A DNA stretch of 64,000 bases from 34-65-8 sp046294735 (GTDB taxonomy: Bacteria; Pseudomonadota; Alphaproteobacteria; Sphingomonadales; Sphingomonadaceae), in the NCBI GenBank assembly GCA_046294735.1, contig JBKBKB010000001.1:1-64000 (forward strand). Reading direction: 5' to 3'. Of this stretch, positions 1 through 7,721 are shown piece by piece. The notes beneath the pieces are model-generated. The model was not told the origin of the DNA, searched no databases, and worked only from the letters and a program-made list of their open reading frames with translations. The position numbers were made by a program, and so were the translations under genes. The first letter of the stretch is position 1. Each line of letters starts with the position of its first letter.

Positions 1-906
1 CATCGCCAGCAAGCCGGGATCAAAGTTGTAGAGCGGTGCCTGGCCCGCCAGCGCCACAAGTTCGTTGTGAGCCCTGATCAGATTCGGAATACGATCCCGC
101 CGCGCTAAAATGGCTTCCGCGGCGACGATCGCGCGCGCAAGTTCGAGGATCGCCTGCATACGCTCCCGTGCTGGTCGCGCCCCGATTTCGGCCGCCAGTT
201 GGCCACGCAAGGTGAATTGCGGGTCCCCCTGCAACAGGATTGCGCGCATCGGTGCATCGACTTTGCCAAGTCCTTGCTCAACAAAGGCCAGTGCCGCGCC
301 AGGTGACCCGGCAGCGGCTGCAACTGCTGCCGACCGGGTCGCAGCGTCTGCCTCGGGCGCGGTCTCGGCCAGCAATCTTGCCACCTCGGCATCGGGCAGG
401 CCAACAAAACGGAGCAACCGGCAGCGGGACCGGATCGTTGGCAGAAGTCGGGCCGGTTGATGAGCCACCAGGATGAAGAACGTGCCGTGTGGCGGCTCTT
501 CGAGGCTCTTGAGCAGAGCATTAGCCGCGTTTTTTTCGAGGTCGTCCGCAGGATCCACAATCACCACCCGGCGGCTACCCAAGGTTGGCCGCGTGGTCAG
601 CCGCTGCTGCATCGCTCGGATCACGTCGATCGGGATGTTGCGCTTAAGCTCGAACGGCTTGCCTTCGTTGCGCTTGGCGGCCTCCTTATCGTCCTTGGGA
701 GGATGGGTAAGATAGATGATATCCGGGTGTTCGCCCAGAAGAGCTGGCGCGCCTGGTTCCCGTACCAGTTCACGGGCGGCGGCAATCGCAAAGCGGGTCT
801 TGCCTAAACCCCGTTTGCCGGCCAGCATCCAGCCGTGATGCATGCGCTCGCCAGCCATTGCGGCGCGCCATTGAGCCCAAGCCGGCTCATGCCCCAGCAA
901 AGTCAT
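1..906 (-). CDS. holB: DNA polymerase III subunit delta' (partial, 3' end off the window)
   Basis: This is the clamp-loader delta' subunit, which helps the gamma complex load the beta sliding clamp. The frame is open for all 302 codons from the ATG at 906-904 to the window edge, so the C-terminus is missing. Visible landmarks are a P-loop-like GKRGLGKT at residues 30-37, a Walker B-like VVIVDPADDLEKNAANALL stretch, and the SLEEPP and RSRCR motifs typical of gamma/delta' AAA+ subunits. The start overlaps the tmk stop as ATGA, so the two are translationally coupled, and the tmk-holB order is the usual bacterial one. Identification is by motif and context. Confidence 0.93.
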   Translation of the reverse strand, partial: MTLLGHEPAWAQWRAAMAGERMHHGWMLAGKRGLGKTRFAIAAARELVREPGAPALLGEHPDIIYLTHPPKDDKEAAKRNEGKPFELKRNIPIDVIRAMQQRLTTRPTLGSRRVVIVDPADDLEKNAANALLKSLEEPPHGTFFILVAHQPARLLPTIRSRCRLLRFVGLPDAEVARLLAETAPEADAATRSAAVAAAAGSPGAALAFVEQGLGKVDAPMRAILLQGDPQFTLRGQLAAEIGARPARERMQAILELARAIVAAEAILARRDRIPNLIRAHNELVALAGQAPLYNFDPGLLAM

Positions 907-1544
907 GGCGCCCCTTCCAGCAGCGAGCCAAGGGTTGCCAGCACACGGTTATGGACCTGTTCGGGTAAGCCACTGCCGTCAATCACGCGGAACCCTTCAG
1001 GATCAGCCGCCGCAAGCGCGCGGAACGCATCGGCTACGCGTGCATGATAGTCGGCATCGCGGCCACCGATCGCGTCGCTGGCACCGCCATCCCGCTCCGC
1101 CAAGCGGTGTGATACGGTTTTTGGGTCGACATCCACCAGTATGGTCAGGTCGGGACGCAGGCCCTGGCTGCCAATGTCGTGCAAGGTCACGATTGTTTCG
1201 TCCCCCAGCCTCCCCGCTCCTCCCTGGTAAGCACGACTGGAATCGACAAACCGATCGCACACCACCCAGGCCCCACGTTGCAGAGCCGGGCGGATCAGGC
1301 GCTCGACATGGTCCGACCGGGCGGCCGCGAAAAGCAGAGCCTCCGCCCTCGCCCCCCAACCCTGGCCGGGCGGGTCAAGCAGCATGGTTCGGATAGCCTC
1401 CGCCCCGGGCGTGCCACCCGGCTCGCGTGTGGAAACGACCTCAAGCCCCCGCTCTGCCAGCGCGCCCGCCAGCAACTGGGCCTGAGTGGTCTTTCCAGAC
1501 CCCTCCCCGCCCTCAAAAACAATGAAGCAACCCGATTTTACCAC
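903..1544 (-). CDS. tmk: Thymidylate kinase
   Basis: Phosphorylates dTMP to dTDP in the cytoplasm for DNA synthesis. The 213 residues match the usual size. The P-loop EGGEGSGKTT is at residues 11-20, and the DR motif of the family (CDRFVDSSRAYQG) begins at D97-R98. The start is GTG at 1544-1542, seven bases inside the end of dac. The stop overlaps the holB start. It lies fourth in the mltB > rlpA-like > dac > tmk > holB chain. Confidence 0.97.
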   Translation of the reverse strand: MVKSGCFIVFEGGEGSGKTTQAQLLAGALAERGLEVVSTREPGGTPGAEAIRTMLLDPPGQGWGARAEALLFAAARSDHVERLIRPALQRGAWVVCDRFVDSSRAYQGGAGRLGDETIVTLHDIGSQGLRPDLTILVDVDPKTVSHRLAERDGGASDAIGGRDADYHARVADAFRALAAADPEGFRVIDGSGLPEQVHNRVLATLGSLLEGAP

Positions 1545-2689
1545 CTGAAAATGCCTGCTATTCCATTTTTTATCCGCGTGACCCCGGTGGCAACATGAAC
1601 GCCTTCGCCAGCATAAAGTGGAACCCGAGAAGGCGGCATGTCCCCAGCCCTTATTTCAAGTTCGGCCACCTGTTCCCCGCGCCTCACCGGCGCTTTGAGT
1701 GGACCGTCATAATGAATGTCCAGCAATAGGTCAGGCTTCGTGCTCGACGCCATAGCGGCGGTGATCCCGCTCGCACCGGCAACCAGCGGGACGGTCAAGC
1801 CATCGCCGTTCTGGACCAACGCCTGGCCCACGGTTGCACCAGGCTCGAACAGGGGCCGGGAGGATGTAGCGGCAAAACCCCATTCCAATAACGCCCGCGC
1901 CTGCCGGTTCCGGGCGCTTTCCGTCTCGGCTGCTGCGACCACCACAATCAGGCGCCGCCGATCTCGGATGGCCGAGCCGAGAAACCCGTAGCCGGCCTGG
2001 TTGGTAAATCCTGTCTTGATCCCGTCGGCACCCTCCAGCGAACCGCTGATCGGGTCGCGGTTTGCCTGGGCGATCCCATTAAACCGGAAATCGGGCTTGC
2101 CGATATAGCGCGCGTAGAGCTCTGGATGGCGGGTTATCATGGCCCGGGCCAGGATCGTCAGATCTTCGGCCGTGGTGAATGTCCGGCCGTGATCGGGCCA
2201 GCCATTTGGTGTCCCGAAATGGCTGTTCTTCATACCTAGATCGCGGGCTGTCCGGTTCATCTGGGCAACCCATCTGTCGATTGATCCCGCAGCGCCTTCG
2301 GCCAGCACCATGGCACCGTCGTTGGCGGAAACGGTTGCGATACCGCGCAGCAGATCATCGACACTTGCCTCCGATCCGGCCGGCATGAACATGTTCGATC
2401 CGCGGTTGTTCCACGCCCGGAATGTATCGTCAGACAGGGGGAAGCGCTGCTCGGGCTCCAGCTTGCCCGCTGCGATCATTTCGAACGCCACGTAGAGCGT
2501 CATCACCTTCGTGATCGATGCGGGGATGAAGCGCCGCTCAGCATTGCTGGCGAAGAGTATTGTTCCGGATGACAGATCGACCAGCAAGGCAATCGGAACC
2601 GCAGGATCCGTTGGCGCGTCTGGCGGAACCGGCTCATCCGGGGTGGCATGTCCGACCGGGCCAGCCATCAGCAGGGCAGCAACAAGCAA
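1538..2689 (-). CDS. D-alanyl-D-alanine carboxypeptidase (PBP5/6 type)
   Basis: Trims the terminal D-Ala from peptidoglycan pentapeptides in the periplasm. All three penicillin-binding motifs are present: SITK (S58 to K61), SAN (S121-N123) and KTG (K225-G227). A C-terminal PBP5 beta domain follows. The coordinates use the conventional TTG start. However, no ATG or GTG lies between it and the upstream stop at 2747, and the TTG form would have a signal peptide with no basic residue. An ATC at 2710-2708 would give MKFAASGLLVAALLMAG, a textbook signal peptide, and has AGGAG eight bases upstream. I think that ATC is the likelier real start. Confidence 0.95.
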   Translation of the reverse strand: MLVAALLMAGPVGHATPDEPVPPDAPTDPAVPIALLVDLSSGTILFASNAERRFIPASITKVMTLYVAFEMIAAGKLEPEQRFPLSDDTFRAWNNRGSNMFMPAGSEASVDDLLRGIATVSANDGAMVLAEGAAGSIDRWVAQMNRTARDLGMKNSHFGTPNGWPDHGRTFTTAEDLTILARAMITRHPELYARYIGKPDFRFNGIAQANRDPISGSLEGADGIKTGFTNQAGYGFLGSAIRDRRRLIVVVAAAETESARNRQARALLEWGFAATSSRPLFEPGATVGQALVQNGDGLTVPLVAGASGITAAMASSTKPDLLLDIHYDGPLKAPVRRGEQVAELEIRAGDMPPSRVPLYAGEGVHVATGVTRIKNGIAGIFRW

Positions 2690-2746
2690 TCCGGAAGCAG
2701 CGAATTTGATTGTCGTAACTCCTGTCGCCGGACAGGACCCTGGGCC

Positions 2747-3748
2747 CTATCCAGAGGTGAACACCCGCGCGTCGCTATAACCTGCCTCCCGCACCTTGGC
2801 GAGGGCGGCTTCAGCCTGTCCACGGGACGCGTAGGGTCCGGTTCGGACCCGGTATAGATTGCCAGCCTGCGTCACAAAGCCGCCTATTTTCAACGCCGCT
2901 CTATCGGCATTGGCCTTGCTTGAAAAAGCAGCCGCCTGAACAACGAAGCCGCCAGAGGTGGTGGGTTCGGCCGTGACCGCTTGAGCGGATGCAGCGGGGG
3001 TAGACGTCTGGCGTGTCACCGGTAAACCCGCTGAACGCAATGGATAGGATGTATTGGCGCTGCGCCCTGCTTGATCGGTCGCCCGGGGGTTGCGTTCTGC
3101 GGGCACCGGAATGGCTGCCGGAGCAGCGTTGCTGGCTGGCTCAGGTGTGCGGGCCACGACCACCGGCGCCGGGCTGGTCCCAAGCTTTCGCTTAAGCACA
3201 GTGAGGAGAGATGCCGGGGTGTCCATCCGGTCGGAGGCCTTGCGCCCGGCGCGCAATTCCGATCGGTCTGTTTCCGGCGGGTTGACCCGGCGCACCCGGA
3301 CTGGAGCACGCTCATCCACACCAAGCAGGCCCATTGCGCCGGGGGACAGGGCGATCAACTGGTTCGCCGCCATCGGTCCGCGCCGCTCGACGCGTGCAAG
3401 GATGGTGCGTCCGCCCGTCAGTTCGGTCACTTCGACGTAGCTCGGCAGCGGCAAGGTCTTATGTGCAACGGTGATGCCTTGGCCGCCCTCGCGATCAGAC
3501 ACGGCAAAGCCAACCGCGTCGTAGTTCATTGAGTCGTTCGGCACGAATTCCTGCCCGTCGACCACAAACGGATCGCCCAGAACCACCGGGAAGTCTCCTC
3601 GCGGACCAGCAAGCTCGGCCGCAGTCGCGGGGTAATCGGCGCCGACGAGTCCGCTTTTGCCTGACGGCAGGATGGAACAGGCACCCAGCGACGCGCTGGT
3701 GCCGATCACGACGAATGCCCGAATCAGGGCGTCATTTGGCAATCTCAT
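2747..3748 (-). CDS. RlpA-like SPOR-domain lipoprotein
   Basis: 333 residues. A lipobox ending LGAC puts the acylated Cys at about residue 24, so this is probably a lipoprotein. A double-psi beta-barrel (RlpA-like) spans roughly residues 65-165, with AHKTLPLPSYVEVTEL conserved. A Pro/Ala linker follows, then a SPOR domain at about 255-333, which binds denuded septal glycan. The usual RlpA NDRGPF signature reads VERRGPM here, so the Asp required for lytic transglycosylase activity in Pseudomonas RlpA is replaced. It may be a structural septal protein rather than an enzyme. The ATG at 3748-3746 was chosen over an in-frame start 18 bases upstream because it gives a compact lipoprotein signal. 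It overlaps mltB by 17 bases. Confidence 0.85.
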   Translation of the reverse strand: MRLPNDALIRAFVVIGTSASLGACSILPSGKSGLVGADYPATAAELAGPRGDFPVVLGDPFVVDGQEFVPNDSMNYDAVGFAVSDREGGQGITVAHKTLPLPSYVEVTELTGGRTILARVERRGPMAANQLIALSPGAMGLLGVDERAPVRVRRVNPPETDRSELRAGRKASDRMDTPASLLTVLKRKLGTSPAPVVVARTPEPASNAAPAAIPVPAERNPRATDQAGRSANTSYPLRSAGLPVTRQTSTPAASAQAVTAEPTTSGGFVVQAAAFSSKANADRAALKIGGFVTQAGNLYRVRTGPYASRGQAEAALAKVREAGYSDARVFTSG

Positions 3749-4751
3749 CTGCAAGCAACCCCACACTCAATGCGTAGTAGTTCGAGCAGTTATATTCGAG
3801 GATAACCCTATAATTTGTGGTTAAGAGCCAAGCCGGTGTGCCCGGCCCGTCAGGTTGGAACAGGGTCGCCATCACGTCGTCGGCAAGCGCTTGCTGGGGC
3901 TGCACGCCCCGCGCCCGCCATTCGCGGACGGTCAGCCAGCGGCTGTGCCGCTCATGTACCCGGGCGCAGGTTGGAGCAACCAGGCTGGGATTGACCGTCA
4001 CCCAGTTGAAGCCAGCCGGCACTGCTGCTCGCACCCCCCATGGCTGCCCGGCGCGCCAACCCGCATCGCGGAAATAATTTGCAATGGAAGCAAGGGTATC
4101 CGCGCGATTGTTAAAGATATCAGCGCGTCCGTCTCCGTCTCCGTCAGCAGCAAGACGCAGGTATACGCTGGGCAGAAACTGGGGATTTCCGAATGCTCCC
4201 GCCCAGCTTCCGACCAGAGTCGAGCGCGGATAGCCCTTGTCAGCCACTTTCAGCAGGTCGACCCACTCCCGCGCAAACAGTTCGCGGCGCCGCCCTTCCC
4301 ACGCAAGCGTGGCCAACGAACGGGACAGGTCGAAGTTGCCCTTGAAGCTGCCGTAGTTCGATTCCTTTCCCCAGATCGCCACCAAGACCGCGCCGGGCAC
4401 GCCATATTGGCGTTCAATCGAGGCAATTGTCCCGCCGCTGGCCGACAGGACGTTTTTCCCGGCCCGGACCCGTTCGCCGGTGACATGACGATCCAGATAA
4501 GGCGCAACGGCCGGAAACCCCGATCGGGTAGGAGTGCCAGGCTGTGACCGGTCAAGTTCAATCACCCGCATATTTGGAGTCAGGCCCTCCGTCATCCTTT
4601 GGATGGTGGCGTTGCTGACGCCCTCTGCCCGGGCGCGCGAGACAAGCACCTGCATGTAGGCATCAAATTCCATATCCTGTGCCGATGCAGGAACGACGGG
4701 AATGGCGGTGGCAAGAGCGAGCGCGGCGAGGGTCACGATACGGAACAGCAT
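3732..4751 (-). CDS. mltB: Lytic murein transglycosylase, MltB family
   Basis: Cleaves the MurNAc-GlcNAc bond of peptidoglycan in the periplasm. The signal peptide ends near ASAQ (residue 25), and no lipobox is seen, so it is probably soluble. The SLT_2 catalytic Glu is E130 in AIWGKESNYG. Family landmarks SWAGAFGNPQFLPS and the ANYF region follow. Length is 339 residues. This is the first gene of the leftward five-gene chain. Its 3' end overlaps the rlpA-like gene. Confidence 0.93.
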   Translation of the reverse strand: MLFRIVTLAALALATAIPVVPASAQDMEFDAYMQVLVSRARAEGVSNATIQRMTEGLTPNMRVIELDRSQPGTPTRSGFPAVAPYLDRHVTGERVRAGKNVLSASGGTIASIERQYGVPGAVLVAIWGKESNYGSFKGNFDLSRSLATLAWEGRRRELFAREWVDLLKVADKGYPRSTLVGSWAGAFGNPQFLPSVYLRLAADGDGDGRADIFNNRADTLASIANYFRDAGWRAGQPWGVRAAVPAGFNWVTVNPSLVAPTCARVHERHSRWLTVREWRARGVQPQQALADDVMATLFQPDGPGTPAWLLTTNYRVILEYNCSNYYALSVGLLADEIAK

Positions 4752-4882
4752 GGATCATCCTTCGCACAGAGTGAGGCCACGACAAACGGTTTTTCAGCAG
4801 AAACTGCCGGTCCGGAGACCGCTTGCGGTTTGCATCCGCACGTGACAAGCGCTTCATCAGCGTCTAGCGACCGCGCCGTAGC

Positions 4883-4972
4883 GGACAGGTGGCAGAGCGG
4901 TTGAATGCACCGGTCTTGAAAACCGGCGAGGGTGCAAGCCCTCCGTGGGTTCGAATCCCACCCTGTCCGCCA
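4883..4972 (+). tRNA. tRNA-Ser (anticodon UGA)
   Basis: A 90-nt class II tRNA. The acceptor stem GGACAGG (4883-4889) pairs with CCTGTCC (4962-4968), followed by discriminator G and an encoded CCA (4970-4972). The anticodon stem CCGGT/ACCGG encloses loop CTTGAAA, with anticodon TGA at 4917-4919. There is a long variable arm (GAGGGTGCAAGCCCTC) and a T-arm with GTTCGAAT. It separates the housekeeping operon on its left from the surface-protein block on its right. Confidence 0.98.
4960..4970 (+). repeat. tRNA 3'-end copy of an 11-bp direct repeat (possible attL core)
   Basis: ACCCTGTCCGC at the tRNA-Ser 3' end recurs in the same orientation at 26001-26011, just beyond the DUF11/TPS block. It is short for an integrase core and no integrase gene is present. 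Treat it as a possible relic. Confidence 0.3.
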
Positions 4973-5056
4973 TTATCCTCCCAAGTAGTTATACCGATGC
5001 ACTTTTTAACGCGTCCGACAAAGGAACGTTAACCAATTCGCGTTACCAGCTTGCGT

Positions 5057-6031
5057 ATGACAAACGCAGCACTCCGTTTCGCCGCCCTTTCGGGCACTTT
5101 TTGCGCCGCCATGGCTTTGGCAGTTCCTGCCATGGCAGCTGGCGTTCCGGCCGGGACTCTGATCGAGAACACGGCCAGCGCCAGCTACAACACCGGCGGG
5201 CCAACCCAGACCATTGATTCCAATACGGTCAGCTTCCAGGTTGCCGAACTGCTCGACGTTGCGGTCGCTTCGCAGGACCCGGGCGCCCTGCCCGTTACCA
5301 GCTCGACCGTTCTGACGTTTTCGGTGACCAATACGGGGAACGGCCCCGAACCGTTTGTTCTGACTGCCGATCCTGCCATCGCGGGCAACGACTTCGATGT
5401 CACCATCGACAGCCTGGCAATCGATACCAATAATAACGGTGTCTACGATCCCGGCATCGATACGCTTCTGGCCAATGGCGGGACCTCGGCCAGTCTCGAC
5501 CCCGACCAGTCACTGACGGTTTTCGTGCTGCTCACCGCGCCCGCTGGTACCAGTGATGGTGATACCAGTCAGGTGCGCCTGCTTGCCGAAGCCTCGACCG
5601 GAACCGGCTCCCCCGGCACGACCTTTGTCGGTGCGGGTGAAGGCGGCGTCGATGCCGTGGTAGGCAGCACCGGCGCCGATGATGATGATGTCGGCGCGCT
5701 GATTGCCAGCATCGCGACCGTTTCACTGGTCAAGAGCGCGGTCATTGCCGACCCCTTTGGTGGTTCGCAGCCGGTCCCAGGGGCGATTGTGACCTTCACC
5801 CTCGCTGCAACAGTTGCGGGCACGGGTTCCATCAACGACCTGCTCATCACCGACACGATCCCTGCTTCGACCAGCTACGCCATCGGCACGCTCACGCTCG
5901 ACACTGCCGCACTGACCGATGCCGCTGACGCAGACGTTGGCGAGGCGTCTGCCTCGGGCATCGCGGTCGATCTCGGCACCGTTGCCGCCGGCACCACCCA
6001 TACCGTGACCTTCCAGGTCGAAATCGACTGA
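5057..6031 (+). CDS. Exported DUF11-type protein (first of cluster)
   Basis: 324 residues, function unknown. The signal peptide ends near AMAAG. The mature protein opens with a motif shared in the cluster: IENTASASYNTGG, then SNTVSFQV. An acidic, Asn/Asp/Gly-rich middle contains DTNNNGVYDPGID, which resembles a calcium-binding or thrombospondin type 3-like loop. A C-terminal DUF11-like sandwich (residues about 225-324: SLVKSAVIADPFGG, TDTIPASTSY) ends FQVEID. The ATG at 5057 follows an in-frame TTG at 5051, and neither has a clear Shine-Dalgarno. The upstream 84 bases contain TTAACCAA and a partial repeat, GTTACCA. It is probably a secreted or surface structural protein. Confidence 0.85.
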   Translation: MTNAALRFAALSGTFCAAMALAVPAMAAGVPAGTLIENTASASYNTGGPTQTIDSNTVSFQVAELLDVAVASQDPGALPVTSSTVLTFSVTNTGNGPEPFVLTADPAIAGNDFDVTIDSLAIDTNNNGVYDPGIDTLLANGGTSASLDPDQSLTVFVLLTAPAGTSDGDTSQVRLLAEASTGTGSPGTTFVGAGEGGVDAVVGSTGADDDDVGALIASIATVSLVKSAVIADPFGGSQPVPGAIVTFTLAATVAGTGSINDLLITDTIPASTSYAIGTLTLDTAALTDAADADVGEASASGIAVDLGTVAAGTTHTVTFQVEID

Positions 6032-6045
6032 GCGAGGAACAGACC

Positions 6046-6522
6046 ATGATACTCAACCGGATATTCGTTGCCCTCTCGCTTGCGCTGGTGCTGCAACTGG
6101 CCGTGCCGATGGCTTCGGCGCAGGAGCAGAACGCGATCGCTCTTAGCGGAGATGTAAAGGTCGTCCGCGTGATCGAGGAAAATGGTGTCCAGCGCACTGT
6201 GCTCGAAGAACCGCGCCAGGTAATTCCTGGAGACCGGGTCGTTTTCACCACAAGCTATCGCAACACGTCGAGCGAAGCGGTCGAGGAATTCGTGGTCACC
6301 AACCCGGTGCCCGCAGCAGTCATGTTGGCTGAAACCGGAGACTTTGTCGTCTCGGTTGACGGCGGAAAGAGCTTTGGCTCCTTCCAATCAGCAGTTGTCA
6401 ACCTGGAAGACGGTGCCGACCGTCCGGCCGAGCTGGCAGATGTCACCCACGTTCGCTGGACGCTTGCCAGACTTGAGCCAGGCACAAGCGGTTCGCTCAC
6501 CTATTTCGCCGTGATCCGGTGA
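6046..6522 (+). CDS. Small exported DUF11-like protein
   Basis: 158 residues with a clear signal peptide (MILNRIFVALSLALVLQ up to ASAQE). The mature part is one beta-sandwich with a DUF11 feel (VIPGDRVVFTTSYRNTSSEA, VTNPVPAAV, LEPGTSGSLTY). AGGAA at 6035-6039 lies six bases before the ATG. It starts 14 bases after the previous stop, so the two are probably cotranscribed. The molecular role is unknown. Secretion with the neighbouring DUF11 proteins suggests a subunit of the same surface structure. Confidence 0.85.
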   Translation: MILNRIFVALSLALVLQLAVPMASAQEQNAIALSGDVKVVRVIEENGVQRTVLEEPRQVIPGDRVVFTTSYRNTSSEAVEEFVVTNPVPAAVMLAETGDFVVSVDGGKSFGSFQSAVVNLEDGADRPAELADVTHVRWTLARLEPGTSGSLTYFAVIR

Positions 6523-6555
6523 ATAATCCCAAGATCAAACAACGGGATATCCTTC

Positions 6556-6585
6556 AGGGGGTCGCCCCCCTACACCATTGGGGAG
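6556..6585 (+). promoter_or_regulatory. Leader hairpin and Shine-Dalgarno region before third DUF11 gene
   Basis: AGGGGG (6556-6561), loop TCG and CCCCCCT (6565-6571) form a perfect short hairpin between two cotranscribed genes. The Shine-Dalgarno GGGGAG (6580-6585) is eight bases before the ATG at 6594. The same C run could instead pair with that sequence, so the two structures would exclude each other. No regulatory function is shown. Confidence 0.4.
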
Positions 6586-6593
6586 TAAGTAAA

Positions 6594-7679
6594 ATGACGC
6601 GCAAGAGAATGCTACTGGCATCTATCAGCGCATTCGCCGTGGTGGCGGGTGCGACTGGTGCCGCCGCAGCCCCGGTTGGCGTTGCCGCCGGGACATCAAT
6701 CGAGAACACGGTGTTCGTCGATTATCAGGTCAACGGGGTCAACCAGACTCAGGTGACAGCGACCGATACGTTCGTTGTTGACCGCAAACTCAACGTCACT
6801 GTCACCTGGCAGGATGCGGCCGCGGTTTCCGTTGCACCGGGCCAGACCGACGTGGTCACCACGTTCCTGGTCACCAACCTGTCGAACGATACAGTCGACT
6901 TCCTGCTCGCAGCCGAACAGGTTACGACTGACGACTTTGATCCGACCAATGTTCGGATCTATGTCGAGACCGACGGCATTGCCGGCTTCTCGGCCGGAGA
7001 CACGCTGGCAAGCTCGCTGGCTGACCTCGCCTCAGGTGATGCAGTTAACGTCTATGTCGTGTCCAACATGGTCGTCTCCGCCGGTCCGCCTGCGGTTCTG
7101 CCGACCGATGGCCAGACCGCCAGCGTAATCCTTTCGGCCCAGTTCGCCAGCGGTGTGACCGTGGTTGACGGTTACGCCGGTTCCGGCGGCACCGCGATCA
7201 CATCTGACGATTCGGCCAGTGCCGATGACAAGAACACGGTCCAGAACACCTTTGCTGATACCGCTGGCGACGCCACTGGCGACGGTGATAAGGACGGCAT
7301 CCATTCGGATACCGGCACATGGATCATCGCGGGCGCCAACCTGACTGCAACCAAGGTCAGCACGGTGATTGAGGATCCGGTCAACGGTACGACCAATCCC
7401 AAGGCCATACCGGGCGCTACGGTGGAATACTGCATCGTGGTTGCCAACACGGGTGGCTCGGCCACAGCTAGCAACATCGTCGTCAATGACCCTGTCCCGA
7501 CGGGCCTGACCCAGACGGGCGCGGTCAACATCACCGGACCGGTTGCGCTGGCATCGAACGCCTGCACTTCGACCGTGACCGGCACCGGCACGTTTGCAAG
7601 CGGCGAGGTATCAGGCACTCTGCCCAACCTTACCGGCGGGCAGCATGCTGCGCTGGTGTTCCGGGCAACCGTGGACTGA
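6594..7679 (+). CDS. Exported DUF11-type protein (third of cluster)
   Basis: 361 residues from the ATG at 6594, chosen over an in-frame start at 6519 because it has GGGGAG eight bases upstream and a proper signal peptide (MTRKRMLLASISAFAVV up to GAAAAP). The mature N-terminus has the cluster motif (GTSIENTVFVDYQVNG). A middle domain of about 200 residues resembles the first gene. The C-terminal DUF11 module (about residue 260 on: DPVNGTTNPKAIPGA, YCIVVANTGG, NDPVPTG) is nearly the same as the one ending the fifth gene. That module carries two Cys (EYC and NAC) that could form a disulfide. It ends FRATVD. Confidence 0.87.
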   Translation: MTRKRMLLASISAFAVVAGATGAAAAPVGVAAGTSIENTVFVDYQVNGVNQTQVTATDTFVVDRKLNVTVTWQDAAAVSVAPGQTDVVTTFLVTNLSNDTVDFLLAAEQVTTDDFDPTNVRIYVETDGIAGFSAGDTLASSLADLASGDAVNVYVVSNMVVSAGPPAVLPTDGQTASVILSAQFASGVTVVDGYAGSGGTAITSDDSASADDKNTVQNTFADTAGDATGDGDKDGIHSDTGTWIIAGANLTATKVSTVIEDPVNGTTNPKAIPGATVEYCIVVANTGGSATASNIVVNDPVPTGLTQTGAVNITGPVALASNACTSTVTGTGTFASGEVSGTLPNLTGGQHAALVFRATVD

Positions 7680-7683
7680 TAGC

Positions 7684-7713
7684 AAAGGACAGGCCGGCGC
7701 TTCGGCGCCGGCC
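7684..7713 (+). promoter_or_regulatory. Shine-Dalgarno plus cUUCGg hairpin before the giant barrel gene
   Basis: AAAGGA (7684-7689) is followed by GGCCGGCGC (7692-7700), TTCG, and GCGCCGGCC (7705-7713). This is a perfect 9-bp stem closed by the extra-stable C(UUCG)G tetraloop. The ATG is at 7722, with no purine-rich sequence between stem and ATG. If folded, the hairpin cuts the Shine-Dalgarno-to-ATG gap from 32 to about 10 bases. There is no T tract after it, so a terminator role looks less likely. Confidence 0.6.
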
Positions 7714-7721
7714 AAAGTTCG

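Noticed and set aside
6519..6593. Earlier in-frame start for the third DUF11 gene
   Set aside because: It overlaps the preceding gene, lacks a Shine-Dalgarno and would bury the signal peptide 25 residues inside.
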